Below, piece by piece: positions 36,131-46,334 of a stretch of 64,000 nt of DNA. Position 1 is the stretch's first letter; each line of letters opens with the position of its first letter. The translations under genes were made by a program, and so were the position numbers. The notes under the pieces are model-generated. The model did no database searches and had not been told where the DNA came from. It saw only the letters and a program-made list of their open reading frames with translations. The stretch covers positions 6,227,501 through 6,291,500 of the forward strand of contig NC_019757.1 in the NCBI RefSeq assembly GCF_000317535.1, in the 5' to 3' direction. This DNA comes from Cylindrospermum stagnale PCC 7417 (GTDB lineage Bacteria; Cyanobacteriota; Cyanobacteriia; Cyanobacteriales; Nostocaceae).

Positions 36131-38537
36131 CTTCCACAGTACTAAACAAATCAATTTCCAGGTCAGCAGATGCTTTGGGAGAATCAGCAGCAGTTGTCTC
36201 TGGAGCCAGGTTGGTAAATTCCGGGATGAAATCCAACGCTTCTGGCTCTTGCGAAAAGCCGCGAATTTCCTGCAAAGGCACTTCATCATCGCCAATGGCT
36301 GGAGAGATTATGGAGTTGCTTCCCGCCAAATCGTCGAACAAGTTATCCCCAGCATCTGAAGCAAAGATGAGATTCTGAGGTTGCTCTGGCTGTAGGAAAG
36401 TGATATCAAAATCTTCCAGTTCAAAACTTGCTGTGGAAGAGGGACTAGATTGCTGAGAGTCGGCAAAAATTTCACCAGAAGTCGCAGCTGCAAATAAACT
36501 TTCTTCTAAGTCCCTTGCTACATCCTGCTCGACTGTAGAATCAAGTTCGTTTGGTTGTGCTTCATTTGTCTGGTTCCAGAAGTTGCTCAGTTCATCATCT
36601 GAAGTAGAAACTTCTGCTGCTGTTGCTTTTGGTGAATCAAATAAATCACCAATTTCTGACTCATCTGTAGGCTGTGGTGTATTTTCTTCTAGTTCTGCAA
36701 ACAGATTGTCTAAAGATAAGCTGTCTGGCTGGGGCGGGGGAAGCTCCTCTAGGGGTACTGCATTCGTAGTTTCTGATTCTAAATCATCAAAACTGCTTTG
36801 GGAAACGCTTGGTAGTTCTCTGCTGGCGATATTTTCCGTTTCTAGTGAAGTTACTTCGCTTGTGGGCAATGACTCATTGTCATCTAGCGTCAGCGCCAAT
36901 AAGTTTTCTTCCACAGGAGATTGCGGCGATTCGCTAGAACTTACCGTAAATTCCTCTAAAATCTCGACAGTCGAGGGGCCTAAATCCGAATTAAAACCGG
37001 TAATATCGCCAACTTCTACAGATGCAGGAGATATTGGTTGATTTTGCGGTTCTAAATTCTCCCTGTCTAGGAAGCTTTCGTCGCCAAATAACAGATTTAG
37101 TTCTTCTGTACTACTTGTGGTCGTTTGGCGATGATCATTACTTGTGTCGTCGTCAAATGACAGAAAATCGGCTAAATCCTTATCATCATCTTTAATGTCG
37201 CTGTCGCCCATTCCCAATTGATTGGCGGCGATAGTGTCTAAGATTTCTTCTTGATGCCAGGTTTCATCCAGTTCGGGACTATCGCCTTCAAACAAGTCAG
37301 CAAGGCTATTTAATTCGGCGATTCCTACGACTGGGCCATGTGTATCAATATTACTTTCGCTCAGAAGTGTCTCTTCTTCATGATCAAACAAGGGTACAGC
37401 AGCAAAAGGAGTGGCAGTCAAGGCAGTTACAGGTGTTCCTTGCAACTGATCAGAGGCACTATCACCTGTATTTTCCTTGAGATTATCAAGTAGGCTATTT
37501 GTGCTGTTTTGTGGCTGCAAATCGGCTGTTGCTGGTTCAAGAGTGCTGGCGGCTTCTGCCACAACCTGTGGTTGTTCGACAACAAAATCAGGAGTTATTT
37601 CTAACAACTCAATTTCTGCAAAGCTCAAGAGTGCATTTAGTTGTGGACTAATGACAATTTCGACTTCCCTACCTTGAAGGACTAATTCTTGAGCCTTCTT
37701 GATTTCGGTAATGACAATTTTGGCTAAATTGAGATAGGAATTATCGGTATTGGCGTTCGCCCCGCTATTCGCGATCGCACTGGCTGCTGCTTGGCACAAA
37801 CCACTCCAATGGGACAAATTGTGAGCCGCACCAAGTTTGGATAACTGGTGACAGCATTGCTGAAGATTTTGCCGCGTCGAGGGTGTTGTTGTTTGCTTAA
37901 ACAGTTGCAACATTTCCCGCAGGGTTTGTAGCACCGTAGCTTGAAACTCGCCCCAATTCTGATTTAAGGAGGTTTCTGTAGATGGGCGGCGGGTGTCTAC
38001 TTCCCTGTTGGGAATATTCTGCGGCGGAAGCATCTGTGTTGGTGTAGTCCCACCATTTACCGATGCTAGTTGCCGTTCTGTTGCTCTTGCAGTGATTGCT
38101 ACCCCACTATTCCCTTGTTCTACGAGTTCTTCCAGATGTTCATTCAGCCATCGAAAGACTGGCTCGGTTTCTGACATCAAAGAATTAGCTGCTTCTTCCG
38201 AGAGACCAAATGGCCCGCTCAAATGCTCTAACAGCACTTTTAGGGTATCAGATACACCGAGAAACAAAGACTCTAACTTTTCATCTACCTGAACTGGATT
38301 ATCTTTGAGAACTTTGAAACAATCTTCCAAACGGTGAGCGGTGTGCTGGATGCTATTCAGCCCAAGCATTGCCGCTCCTCCTTTAATGGAATGAGCCGCC
38401 CGGAAGACTTCGTTGATCATTTCCGGGTCGTTCAGGGTACTTTGGAGATTCAGCAACCCCTGTTCAATGGTGTTCAGGTGGTCTCTGGCTTCTTCGAGAA
38501 AGTAACCTAAAATCCGCTGTTGTTGTTCCGGCAGCAT
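35457..38537 (-). CDS. hmpE: HmpE CheA-type histidine kinase, 5' part (Hpt domain and acidic repeats)
   Basis: The 5' part of the kinase, 1026 residues ending shortly after the frameshift. Residues 1-110 form a histidine phosphotransfer domain with the phosphorylated His 49 in FRAAHSIKGGAAMLG. A second helical domain (about 195-310) and a very long acidic, low-complexity linker follow, then six copies of the 34-residue repeat. The last copy leaves the frame at the extra T (35528) and ends in an unrelated tail (SGRRQRRKSAAV...). The gene is the fifth of the hmp cluster, 90 bases after hmpD. It should signal from the HmpD receptor to the CheY-like regulators to control type IV pilus-driven gliding of hormogonia. 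Confidence 0.88.
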   Translation of the reverse strand: MLPEQQQRILGYFLEEARDHLNTIEQGLLNLQSTLNDPEMINEVFRAAHSIKGGAAMLGLNSIQHTAHRLEDCFKVLKDNPVQVDEKLESLFLGVSDTLKVLLEHLSGPFGLSEEAANSLMSETEPVFRWLNEHLEELVEQGNSGVAITARATERQLASVNGGTTPTQMLPPQNIPNREVDTRRPSTETSLNQNWGEFQATVLQTLREMLQLFKQTTTPSTRQNLQQCCHQLSKLGAAHNLSHWSGLCQAAASAIANSGANANTDNSYLNLAKIVITEIKKAQELVLQGREVEIVISPQLNALLSFAEIELLEITPDFVVEQPQVVAEAASTLEPATADLQPQNSTNSLLDNLKENTGDSASDQLQGTPVTALTATPFAAVPLFDHEEETLLSESNIDTHGPVVGIAELNSLADLFEGDSPELDETWHQEEILDTIAANQLGMGDSDIKDDDKDLADFLSFDDDTSNDHRQTTTSSTEELNLLFGDESFLDRENLEPQNQPISPASVEVGDITGFNSDLGPSTVEILEEFTVSSSESPQSPVEENLLALTLDDNESLPTSEVTSLETENIASRELPSVSQSSFDDLESETTNAVPLEELPPPQPDSLSLDNLFAELEENTPQPTDESEIGDLFDSPKATAAEVSTSDDELSNFWNQTNEAQPNELDSTVEQDVARDLEESLFAAATSGEIFADSQQSSPSSTASFELEDFDITFLQPEQPQNLIFASDAGDNLFDDLAGSNSIISPAIGDDEVPLQEIRGFSQEPEALDFIPEFTNLAPETTAADSPKASADLEIDLFSTVEDDSAENLPLSFDSTYIQPELTDSEAGELFGNTLEDDSEENLPLSFDSTYIQPELTDSDAGELFGNTLEDDSEENLPLSFDSTYIQPELTDSEAGELFGNSLEDDSEENLPLSFDSTYIQPELTDSDAGELFGNSLEEDSEENLPLSFDSTYIQPELTDSEAGELFGNSLEDDSEENLPLSFDSTYIQPELTDSDAGELFGNKSGRRQRRKSAAVLWTQLIFNQN

Positions 38538-38627
38538 AATTCAAAGTTCTGAGTTATAAGTTCTAGGTTCTAAGTCGTTCTTTGTCTTTTGTCCTTGGTC
38601 ATTGACGCAATGACTAATGACTATTAA

Positions 38628-41537
38628 CTATTGTCTTGATTCGATGGTTTCCACTCGGAAGCGTTCCACGGAGGAAATCAAGTCGCGGGATACACCTACT
38701 AAGTGTTGTAGGGCACCGGAAACTCGCTGCGCTTCTTGGGAGTTTTCTTGAGCGGTGAGTTCTACTGATTGCATCACCTGGGCGACAGCGCGGGAGGTTT
38801 CTGTCTGTTCCACGGTGTCACTGGTAATTGAGCGCACCAAAATATCAATTCGATTCGCTACTTGAATGATGTTTTCTAGCGATCGCTTGGCTTCTTCAGC
38901 CAATTTTGTGCCTTTAATTACCTGTTGTGTACCTTCTTCCATCGCGGTCATTACTGAGCCAGTTTCGCTCTGGATTTGCATGACTATTTGTTCAATTTCC
39001 TTTAAGGATTTGGCAGATTTGTCCGCTAACTGGCGCACTTCATCCGCCACGATCGCAAATCCGCGTCCAGCTTCTCCCGCTCGTGCCGCCTCAATACTAG
39101 CATTGAGTGCTAACAAGTTGGTTCTGGAGGCAATCTGGGAAATCAAAGCCACAATTTTAGAAATTTCTTGGGAAGATTCCGCTAGCCGTTTGACTTTCCG
39201 GGTAGTTTCGGCTACAGTCTCCCGAATTTCCAAAATCCCCGCCACGGTATTTTCTACTGCTTCCCCACCCTTGAGTGCGATCGTGCTGGCATCGCGAGCC
39301 ACAATTTCTGCTTCCCGCGCCGCTTCTGCTACCCGTTGGATTGAGTCGGTCATCACTTGCACAGAATTCAGTGTTACCGCCAACTCTTCTGCTTGCCGCA
39401 AAGCATCACTAGATAAGGCTCTAGCGAAGGTTTCCGAGTTGGTTGAACCTTTTGTCACTTCTTTGGCCGCCACTTTCACCTGTTGCACAATATCCCGGAG
39501 GTTTTGAATTGTCAGGTTAAAGGCATCGGCTACGGCTCCCAAAACGTCGGCTGTCACCTCTGCTTGGACTGTTAAATCTCCTCTAGCGGCTCCTTCCACA
39601 TCATCCAAGAGGCGAATCACCTGGCGTTGCAGGTTTTCTTTCGCTTCTTCTTGTTCCACGGCTTTACGTTGGGCGTCATTGGTGGTCGTGAAAATTACAC
39701 GAGCCATATCGTTAAAGCCAGTGGCTAAGTGTCCTAATTCATCTTCGGAATAGACTGTGGCTTGAACATTGAGATTTCCTTGGCTGACGGCATCAAATTG
39801 AGCTTGCAAATCTTTGGTTGTCCGCCGAATTTGCTTGAGTGAAATATTCCCCATGAAACCAGCGGTAGCACCACCGGCGATTCCAGATGCCAGTGCCATT
39901 GCCCAGCCTGTGTTTTGTACTGACTGCCGTTGTTGGGATGGAGTAAATGAGGTGATGGCCGAGCTGACAAGAGCTGCTACCACCGCTGAGACAGCCCCTA
40001 CACCAATGGCGATGTACAATGGTTTCTGTTTTAGGGGGGCATTTTCTAAGAATGCCAATACGCCTTGCTCGACGCCGACGTTGGGTTCTACCTTTGAGAT
40101 GTCAGATTGAGTAAAGGCTGGGACTGCTTCTTGTGAACCTGTGATCGTGAACAGTTCCTCTTCGCGATCGCTAGCAGCATTATCTGGGAAAGTATCGCTA
40201 ATTTTACTGGGGGAATTGCTTCTGTTTTCCAGTAATGCCACATCATCGAAGCTAGAATCTCCTCCTAGTTCAAACCCTGGAATGTTGCCTAAATCGTCAA
40301 ATTCATCAAAGTCATCGAGAAAATCTATATTACTCTTAGTATTTTCTCCAGCCAGTATATTGTCTCTGTCTTCAGAAGTTAAGTCTTCTGAGCCAAAAGC
40401 AGATTCAAATGCCTCGATATCAAAACTATCATCATCAAAGTTATTTGGGTCTACCGTTGCATCCGATTGAATAGTTTTTGCTTCCGGGGCAAAATTCCCA
40501 TTAAAAGATGAGGCTACCTCATTTAACTTTGACGGGGCTGATTCTGCCTCCCTTGGCAATTCTCTCTGATGTAATTCAGACAAATTATCTTGATTGCTGT
40601 CTTCAAAATTATTTGTTTTGGTCAAATCATTGTTTAATTCCTTGCCAACAATCACTAAATTCTCATCTCCATAGCTATTGTTTGTCAAGTCAGAATTCCC
40701 AATACGCAAGTCTTGGTATTCTTGTTCTGTAAACAATTCAGTAGCCACTTCTAAATTACTTGTTTGTAAATCAACTTCTCCAAAAGGTGAATGACCATTA
40801 TTATCAGTTACTGAATGCTCGTTAGCTGAATTTGCGTCAATGAGAGGGAAATAACTGTTGCCAACTTGCTGTTCAATACTCTCTTCAGAAATATCTTCTT
40901 GCCAGAAAGCTGGTAACTCTAACTCTGCTGGCTCCTGCCAACTCTTGCTATTCGACTCTTGCTCATGGAGTTGTTGATTTAAGGCAAAAGGATCATCGCC
41001 AAAAGCTGCTGATTCCTCTGGTGTTTGAGCAAATTCTCTACTGTCAGAGATGTCAAAAGGACTGCTCGATGATAGGTCTTCGATAACATCTGTAGATGAT
41101 TCATAGGAACCAAAAGATTGTAAATCAAAGCTGTTGCTATCAAGATCCTCATTCACCTCTAAATCTGGAATTGCTGCTGAATTTACCAGATCCAAAGACC
41201 GTTCTGCGGAATTTATTTGCTCATCAGCCTCTATTATCACAACATGAGCGTCTGACGCATTTAGGTATTGATTGATGTTCTCAAGACCGTGAGTGGCAAA
41301 ACCAAGGATTTCTTGATCTTCTGTCAAACTCAAGACCTGTTGATATTCTGCTGTTGCTATATCGTAATGCTGCAAAACGTAGTAGATGTGACCTCGCAAC
41401 AAATGGGAGTTGGGATCATCTGGTAAATTTTGCACCACTTGGTCAACTAAAGCAGCAGCAACTGCATAATTTCCCTGTGTATAGGCTGTTACTGCCTGCT
41501 GATATGTTTGATTGTAATCATCTATACTTGTTGCCAT
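38628..41537 (-). CDS. hmpD: HmpD methyl-accepting chemotaxis protein
   Basis: Chemoreceptor of 969 residues. The N-terminus carries TPR-like repeats ([40 protein letters not shown]), followed by a long acidic low-complexity region. Two hydrophobic segments ([37 protein letters not shown]) precede two HAMP-like units and the signalling hairpin with the tip [20 protein letters not shown]. The start [10 protein letters not shown] is chosen because GGGAGGGAGG lies just upstream and the preceding hmpC ends at 41554. There is no classical extracellular sensor domain. It partners with HmpC and HmpE. Confidence 0.9.
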   Translation of the reverse strand: MATSIDDYNQTYQQAVTAYTQGNYAVAAALVDQVVQNLPDDPNSHLLRGHIYYVLQHYDIATAEYQQVLSLTEDQEILGFATHGLENINQYLNASDAHVVIIEADEQINSAERSLDLVNSAAIPDLEVNEDLDSNSFDLQSFGSYESSTDVIEDLSSSSPFDISDSREFAQTPEESAAFGDDPFALNQQLHEQESNSKSWQEPAELELPAFWQEDISEESIEQQVGNSYFPLIDANSANEHSVTDNNGHSPFGEVDLQTSNLEVATELFTEQEYQDLRIGNSDLTNNSYGDENLVIVGKELNNDLTKTNNFEDSNQDNLSELHQRELPREAESAPSKLNEVASSFNGNFAPEAKTIQSDATVDPNNFDDDSFDIEAFESAFGSEDLTSEDRDNILAGENTKSNIDFLDDFDEFDDLGNIPGFELGGDSSFDDVALLENRSNSPSKISDTFPDNAASDREEELFTITGSQEAVPAFTQSDISKVEPNVGVEQGVLAFLENAPLKQKPLYIAIGVGAVSAVVAALVSSAITSFTPSQQRQSVQNTGWAMALASGIAGGATAGFMGNISLKQIRRTTKDLQAQFDAVSQGNLNVQATVYSEDELGHLATGFNDMARVIFTTTNDAQRKAVEQEEAKENLQRQVIRLLDDVEGAARGDLTVQAEVTADVLGAVADAFNLTIQNLRDIVQQVKVAAKEVTKGSTNSETFARALSSDALRQAEELAVTLNSVQVMTDSIQRVAEAAREAEIVARDASTIALKGGEAVENTVAGILEIRETVAETTRKVKRLAESSQEISKIVALISQIASRTNLLALNASIEAARAGEAGRGFAIVADEVRQLADKSAKSLKEIEQIVMQIQSETGSVMTAMEEGTQQVIKGTKLAEEAKRSLENIIQVANRIDILVRSITSDTVEQTETSRAVAQVMQSVELTAQENSQEAQRVSGALQHLVGVSRDLISSVERFRVETIESRQ

Positions 41538-41553
41538 GTCCTCCCTCCCAATT

Positions 41554-42084
41554 TCATCCTGCCCACCGCGCACTCCGCAAAATTGCCATTTGATCTAGCA
41601 GTCGTAGACACTGTTTGTTTTTAGCATCAAATAACCACTCTCCACGCAAAAAGGGAGCCATAGCATCCGGTACGTTACTAGGTGGCATCAGATACTGTAC
41701 ATCAAGCCAGTCCATACCACCGATGTCTTCGACCGCTAAACCCACGATTGTGTCTTGCTCTTCAATAGCAATCACCGCAATCTCGGCTCGATCCGTATTT
41801 AACGCAGTTGCTTCCCCAAGAAATTGACCCAAGTCAGCTACCCAAATTACTCTACCTCGTAAATTTAGAGTACCCAAAAGTAAAGGAGAAGCATTAGGAA
41901 TTGGGGTGATTCTATCAGGACTTAGTTCAATTACCTCCCGGATGCCAGTTGCTTGTAGTGCAAACTCCTGATGAGAGGGAATGTAAAACCGCAAATGTAG
42001 CTCACCTTCGGGAGTTTCTACTTGTAATTCAGGGCGGAAGTGGTCTTGACCACTGGCACTAAAAAAATCTGGTTTACTGAGCAT
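41554..42084 (-). CDS. hmpC: HmpC CheW-like adaptor
   Basis: CheW/PilI-like protein of 176 residues that couples the HmpD receptor to the HmpE kinase. The CheW fold is read from [40 protein letters not shown] (the conserved NLRG core) and [20 protein letters not shown]. An N-terminal extension of about 28 residues precedes the domain, and a C-terminal segment ([20 protein letters not shown]) follows. It sits 16 bases before the hmpD start on the same strand, consistent with an operon. Confidence 0.9.
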   Translation of the reverse strand: MLSKPDFFSASGQDHFRPELQVETPEGELHLRFYIPSHQEFALQATGIREVIELSPDRITPIPNASPLLLGTLNLRGRVIWVADLGQFLGEATALNTDRAEIAVIAIEEQDTIVGLAVEDIGGMDWLDVQYLMPPSNVPDAMAPFLRGEWLFDAKNKQCLRLLDQMAILRSARWAG

Positions 42085-42155
42085 TTTGTTTTCATCTTGT
42101 TTTCGCGGGATACCCTACCTATGGCTAATGGCTAACGCCACGCTACGCTTGACCC

Positions 42156-42521
42156 TTATCCTCGCAGCAGTTGTTTGACTGTTCCCACCAACTCGGTTGG
42201 TTGAAACGGTTTGGCTATGTAGGCGTCTGCACCCTGTTTCATACCCCAGTAACGATCAAATTCTTCACCCTTGGAAGAACACATTACCACAGGGACATTT
42301 TGGGTTTTCGGATCGGACTTTAACCGACGACAAAGTTCGTAGCCGTTCATTCGGGGCATGACAATATCCAACACCACTAAATCGGGAGCTGCGCTTTGAA
42401 TTGCCTCCAAAGCTTCAACTCCATCTCCGGCATGGATGACTGTTAAGCCACTGGCTTTCAGGAGGTCTGTAATCATCTCCCTTTGGGCGATACTGTCTTC
42501 CACAATCAGAACTGTACTCAT
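42156..42521 (-). CDS. hmpB: HmpB CheY-like response regulator
   Basis: Single-domain receiver of 121 residues. The phosphorylation site is Asp in DLVVLDIVMPRMNGYEL, with the acidic pocket in VLIVEDSIAQRE, the conserved Ser/Thr in VMCSSKGEE and the Lys in AKPFQPTEL. There is no output domain, so it acts by protein contact, as PilH/CheY proteins do in pilus motility. It lies between hmpA and hmpC in the cluster (71 bases before hmpC). Confidence 0.9.
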   Translation of the reverse strand: MSTVLIVEDSIAQREMITDLLKASGLTVIHAGDGVEALEAIQSAAPDLVVLDIVMPRMNGYELCRRLKSDPKTQNVPVVMCSSKGEEFDRYWGMKQGADAYIAKPFQPTELVGTVKQLLRG

Positions 42522-42694
42522 AAATGCCTATCTACCTCCTGATGTCGACGTTCCTATTTGGAACATTCCCTGATTCCCCCGCAAATATTAACTGTATAAA
42601 TTATTTCTATTGTTTCACTACTTTACTGGATCTTGGCGTTTTACTAGGTTTAGCTGATTCTGTGATAACATTTTTTACCCCATCTTTTAGTGAA

Positions 42695-43921
42695 TCAACA
42701 AGTCTTGTATCCCGTTTGTATCCCTACACAAGAATCTATATTGATATATTTTTCTACGAGCATTTGTAACTCAGTATCTGCAAATGGTTTTGTCAAATAA
42801 TCTGTCGCACCGACCATCCTAGCTCTGACTCGATCAATAAATCCATCTTTACCAGTAAGCATGATAATTGGTACAAGCCGAAATACTGTGGAATGTCTCA
42901 GCATGGCACAAATCTCGTATCCATCCAATTCCGGCATAGTAATGTCACACAAAATTAAATCTGGCTTGAGCTGAAAAACGAGACTCAGGGCTTCTAAGGG
43001 ATTTGTCAGGGAGATCACTTCATATCCCTGTGGTTTTAAGATCGACTCTATAGTCTCACAAATGGCGATCGCATCCTCAATACATACTATCCGTCCCTTT
43101 TGGTTACCCACCAGTCCACAGTCTTCTGTCTGTGTACTAGAGTGAGTTGTGCTCGCATAAGCTAGTTGCAGCCAACCCTGCTGCACGTAAGGATATATCG
43201 CTTTGGCGACTGTCAAAATGTCGCGGTTGAGATAGCGAGCTAGTTGGCGCAGGGTTGTTTTCCCGTCTGCCCAATGCTGTAGCTTATTCACTGTTGCCTC
43301 TGGTAGTGAGGAATGTAGCCGAGCGATATCAGCCAACAACGGTAATTGTTCGGGTGACTGGATTTGTGGATATAGTTGTTTCCACTCTTGCACCTGCTTG
43401 GTAATTTTGGTAACCAAGGGAGCAATTTCTAAGGTAGTTAGTTGTGGCACCAGTGCCGTATCTAGATCGAAAATGAAACTGCCTTGGTGTAAACTCAGCA
43501 GGTCAAAAAGCGTCTCATGCACTAAGCCGTGGATGATACTACGAGCTACCTTGGGGTTGATAATATTCCGCTCTAGGAGCTTCCAGAGATAGGCGTACTC
43601 TGGGGAGTTGGTTGATGTTAGTGCAGCAAGTTGCATTTCATCCAGTTGTTTCTCGACTCGGTAATGACGTAAATAATCGCCGATGCGGGATAAACTACTA
43701 TCGCCTGCTTGGCAATAAACAATTTGACCGTTGAGGAAAAAGACGAACCAAGACTGTGGTTTACCCTCCCAGTTGGCGCGATGTGCGTGAGCCTCGTCTC
43801 CACCCGGCTTGTTACTCTGGTAAGAGCTGCGAGCTTCCACCCACAACTGCCCAGTTCGCTGTCCTAACTCAATCAATTGCAGGATACTGCAAATATCAAT
43901 TTCATTTAAATTTCCCTGCAT
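42695..43921 (-). CDS. hmpA: HmpA PatA-like response regulator
   Basis: Protein of 408 residues. The N-terminal PATAN (DUF4388-type) domain is seen in MQGNLNEIDICSILQLIELG and in TGQLWVEA...WFVFFLNGQIVYCQAG. A helical middle region follows. The C-terminal receiver domain has VCIEDAIAICETI, phospho-Asp in LILCDITMPELDGYEI and Lys in YLTKPFADTE. This is the PatA/PilG-like architecture. It is first in the hmp operon and divergent from hmpF over a 431-base intergenic region. PatA-like proteins regulate pilus activity in hormogonia and, in Anabaena, heterocyst spacing. Confidence 0.9.
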   Translation of the reverse strand: MQGNLNEIDICSILQLIELGQRTGQLWVEARSSYQSNKPGGDEAHAHRANWEGKPQSWFVFFLNGQIVYCQAGDSSLSRIGDYLRHYRVEKQLDEMQLAALTSTNSPEYAYLWKLLERNIINPKVARSIIHGLVHETLFDLLSLHQGSFIFDLDTALVPQLTTLEIAPLVTKITKQVQEWKQLYPQIQSPEQLPLLADIARLHSSLPEATVNKLQHWADGKTTLRQLARYLNRDILTVAKAIYPYVQQGWLQLAYASTTHSSTQTEDCGLVGNQKGRIVCIEDAIAICETIESILKPQGYEVISLTNPLEALSLVFQLKPDLILCDITMPELDGYEICAMLRHSTVFRLVPIIMLTGKDGFIDRVRARMVGATDYLTKPFADTELQMLVEKYINIDSCVGIQTGYKTC

Positions 43922-44352
43922 TTAGCTAAAAAGTACTCCTTGTGCTCCTATTGACATTCTTGATCAATTGTGACTTTTAGTTTCTCCGTGTTTCTAGCAG
44001 GCAGATGCGGTGGTGAGTTTTGACTCTTGGCAAGATTATTGCCCATACAACTAGCCTGAAAAGCGAAATATTACGCTATAAACCTTAAACTTTTGTCATG
44101 TACTTTGACAAAGGTAGTGATTGTACGGAAGTCAGCGTCACTATCATCAGTACAAAATATAAAGGCGACCTAGTCGCTCCTATAAATATCAAGATGTGAT
44201 ATTTCATGTCTAGAAGACGTGACATCTCGTGTCTATTAATAGTTTTGTCTGTCTTGTACTGCTAAACTTAAGGTTGAACAAGACAATTTAACAGAATTAT
44301 CTAAGGTATATCTCAAAACTCGGATATCAAGTACATCAAAAGGATAAACGGT
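43922..44352. promoter_or_regulatory. Divergent promoter region hmpA / hmpF
   Basis: A 431-base gap between divergent motility genes. An AGACGTGACATCTCGTGTCT stretch (44214-44233) is partly palindromic and may be an operator; a GGCGACCTAGTCGCTCC palindrome lies at 44164-44180. No named hormogonium sigma-factor motif could be located by eye. Confidence 0.4.
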
Positions 44353-46113
44353 GTGCTGTATTTAGCAGAAGTACAAAAACAGAAAGGCGGCTTACTCAGT
44401 GGCGGTTCCAAAACTGAACTCAGGCTGCTAGCTTGTCAGCGAAGCGACCAGAATTGGAGTACTGTGTCGGAAGAAGTGATGGCTGCTGAAGAAGCAAGCA
44501 AACTAAACGATGGCGCACTGGTACTGGTGGATCTGAGTCCGAACCGTCAAGTGCAGTCGATTAAAGAGGCGGGGCGGCCTCTAGTGAATATTTTGCAGAA
44601 TTTTTCCCGTCAGTTGGAAAAATTTAAGCTCAAAGAGGACGAAATCGACCAGTGGAAGCAGTCACTGACGTTTCAGGCGCAAGAATTAAATCGCCGGGAA
44701 ATGGATATGGAAGCACGCCTAGAACAACTGCAAGATCTGGAGGATGACTCTCAACGCTTGGAGGAGCAAAAACAGGAAAATGAAACGTCCCGCGCCGAAA
44801 TTGAACGTTTGCAAACAGAAATGGCGCGAAATCGCCAGGAACTTGAAGGAGCTTGGGAGCATTTGCGGGGTGAGCAGCGTCGCCTGGAAGAGTTTCAAGC
44901 TGACTGCCAACAGGGGACGGTTTTGGATGAGGAGCAAAGTCGGGCAATCAGTGAGTTACTCAATCGCTTGTCTAGTGGCGTTGCTCCCACCGAAACAGTG
45001 CGGGAAAATCTCCATTTCGCTTTTGAATTGGTAGAACGGCAGCAAGCTACTCTAAATCCACACTGGCAACAGCTAGAGGAAAAACGAAATTTAGCAACTC
45101 TTCAGCAAGAGGAAGTTGAACGCCTGAGTCAAACGCTGCGCGATCGCCAAAACTCATGTCAACAGGCACAAAGTTCTTTAGAGCAACAATTAGCCCAATT
45201 CCATCTGAATACAGCTACACTTGCCAGCAAGCAAGACTATGCTCGAATTCTCAAAGAGCAATTGCAAATTCAACAAGCGTTATACCAACAGATTCACTCC
45301 TTGGCTGCCACGTCTATTGATGCGGTTTTCAGCCAGCAAGTTGATGTAGAACCTTTGCAGAAAATGCCCCTTGAAGAACTGCAAAAGATGGTACAAGACT
45401 TGCAGAACAAGCTGTCTATAGACTCCAGCTTCGTTCATGATCAAGAACAAGAACTTAATTACAAACAAGAAGTTATAGAAGAATTACAAAGAAAAGTTAA
45501 GCAGGCATCTGGCAAGGCTTTGCAAAATTTAGAAGGAGAATTAGCGGATGAACAAGACCTCTACCAAATGGTAAATCAATCTTTGGTAGGACAACGCCGC
45601 AATTTGCTAGAGCGGGAGAAAATTTTTAAACAACACCAAGCTGTGCTGATGCAGCGCCAAGGACGTTCTATTGATAACGCACCAGGTGATAACAAACTTG
45701 ATTTAGGTCCAATTCTCTCGCAAATTGAAGCCCAGCGACAACAACAGTCGCAGGAACTGCAAAGGCTGGAATATGAGATTGAGCAGATGCGTGGTGGGAT
45801 TGAGCTAGACCAAGGAATGATTAGCAATCAAACCCACGATTTAGAGCAAAAGCGCCAAGAACTAAAAACGATCGAGGAGAACTTGCTCAACCTGCGAACA
45901 GCAACCGCTGAATGCTGGGGTCGCGTGAATCTCTATCAAGAAGCACTACAACCCATTCAGGATGCTCTGGATGGGTTGCGGCATAAGTTGCAAGGAATTG
46001 CTGAATCTTTGGCTCAAGTCCAAGAATCTGGTGATTATCAACTGCAAACTATCACTCAAATGCGCCAAGCTCTCCAGAGTTTAATAAATCAGCCAGAATT
46101 GCTAGCGTCTTAA
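44353..46113 (+). CDS. hmpF: HmpF pilus motility protein (coiled coil)
   Basis: Coiled-coil protein of 586 residues. The short conserved N-terminal globular part (LYLAEVQKQKGGLLSGGSKT, then LLACQRSDQNWS) is followed from about residue 90 by almost continuous heptad-like sequence rich in Glu, Gln and Leu. In Nostoc punctiforme HmpF localises at cell junctions and is needed for type IV pilus-driven hormogonium motility. It starts with GTG, preceded by AAAAGGA. There is no signal peptide or membrane helix. Its place next to hmpA and its size and layout support the name. Confidence 0.88.
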   Translation: MLYLAEVQKQKGGLLSGGSKTELRLLACQRSDQNWSTVSEEVMAAEEASKLNDGALVLVDLSPNRQVQSIKEAGRPLVNILQNFSRQLEKFKLKEDEIDQWKQSLTFQAQELNRREMDMEARLEQLQDLEDDSQRLEEQKQENETSRAEIERLQTEMARNRQELEGAWEHLRGEQRRLEEFQADCQQGTVLDEEQSRAISELLNRLSSGVAPTETVRENLHFAFELVERQQATLNPHWQQLEEKRNLATLQQEEVERLSQTLRDRQNSCQQAQSSLEQQLAQFHLNTATLASKQDYARILKEQLQIQQALYQQIHSLAATSIDAVFSQQVDVEPLQKMPLEELQKMVQDLQNKLSIDSSFVHDQEQELNYKQEVIEELQRKVKQASGKALQNLEGELADEQDLYQMVNQSLVGQRRNLLEREKIFKQHQAVLMQRQGRSIDNAPGDNKLDLGPILSQIEAQRQQQSQELQRLEYEIEQMRGGIELDQGMISNQTHDLEQKRQELKTIEENLLNLRTATAECWGRVNLYQEALQPIQDALDGLRHKLQGIAESLAQVQESGDYQLQTITQMRQALQSLINQPELLAS

Positions 46114-46173
46114 GGATTGCTGAGTTGAAAGTTAGGAAGTGCGGAGCCATTTTTAGCAAACCACAGATGATCG

Positions 46174-46296
46174 TAGGGACACAGCAATTCTGTGTCCCTA
46201 GGGACTTCCAAATAATAAAATATCCTAAAATTTTCTTGTGGGGTGGGCTTCTAGCCCGCCCGGAATATGGGACGGGCTAGAAGCTCATCCCACAAG
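46174..46296. repeat. Two palindromic repeats between convergent hmpF and tilS
   Basis: TAGGGACACAG/CTGTGTCCCTA (46174-46200, 5-base loop) and a longer hairpin starting CTTGTGGGGTGGGCTTCTAG and ending ...CTAGAAGCTCATCCCACAAG (46235-46296) lie in the convergent gap. They look like dispersed palindromic repeats and may also end transcription from both sides. Confidence 0.6.
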
Positions 46297-46334
46297 ATTG
46301 GGTAATTTATTTCTTGGAAATCCCCTACACCATG

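Noticed and set aside
34968-36145. Long plus-strand open frames with repeated protein sequence opposite hmpE
   Set aside because: They are antisense shadows of the 102-base repeats; the repeat length is a multiple of three, so frames stay open on both strands.
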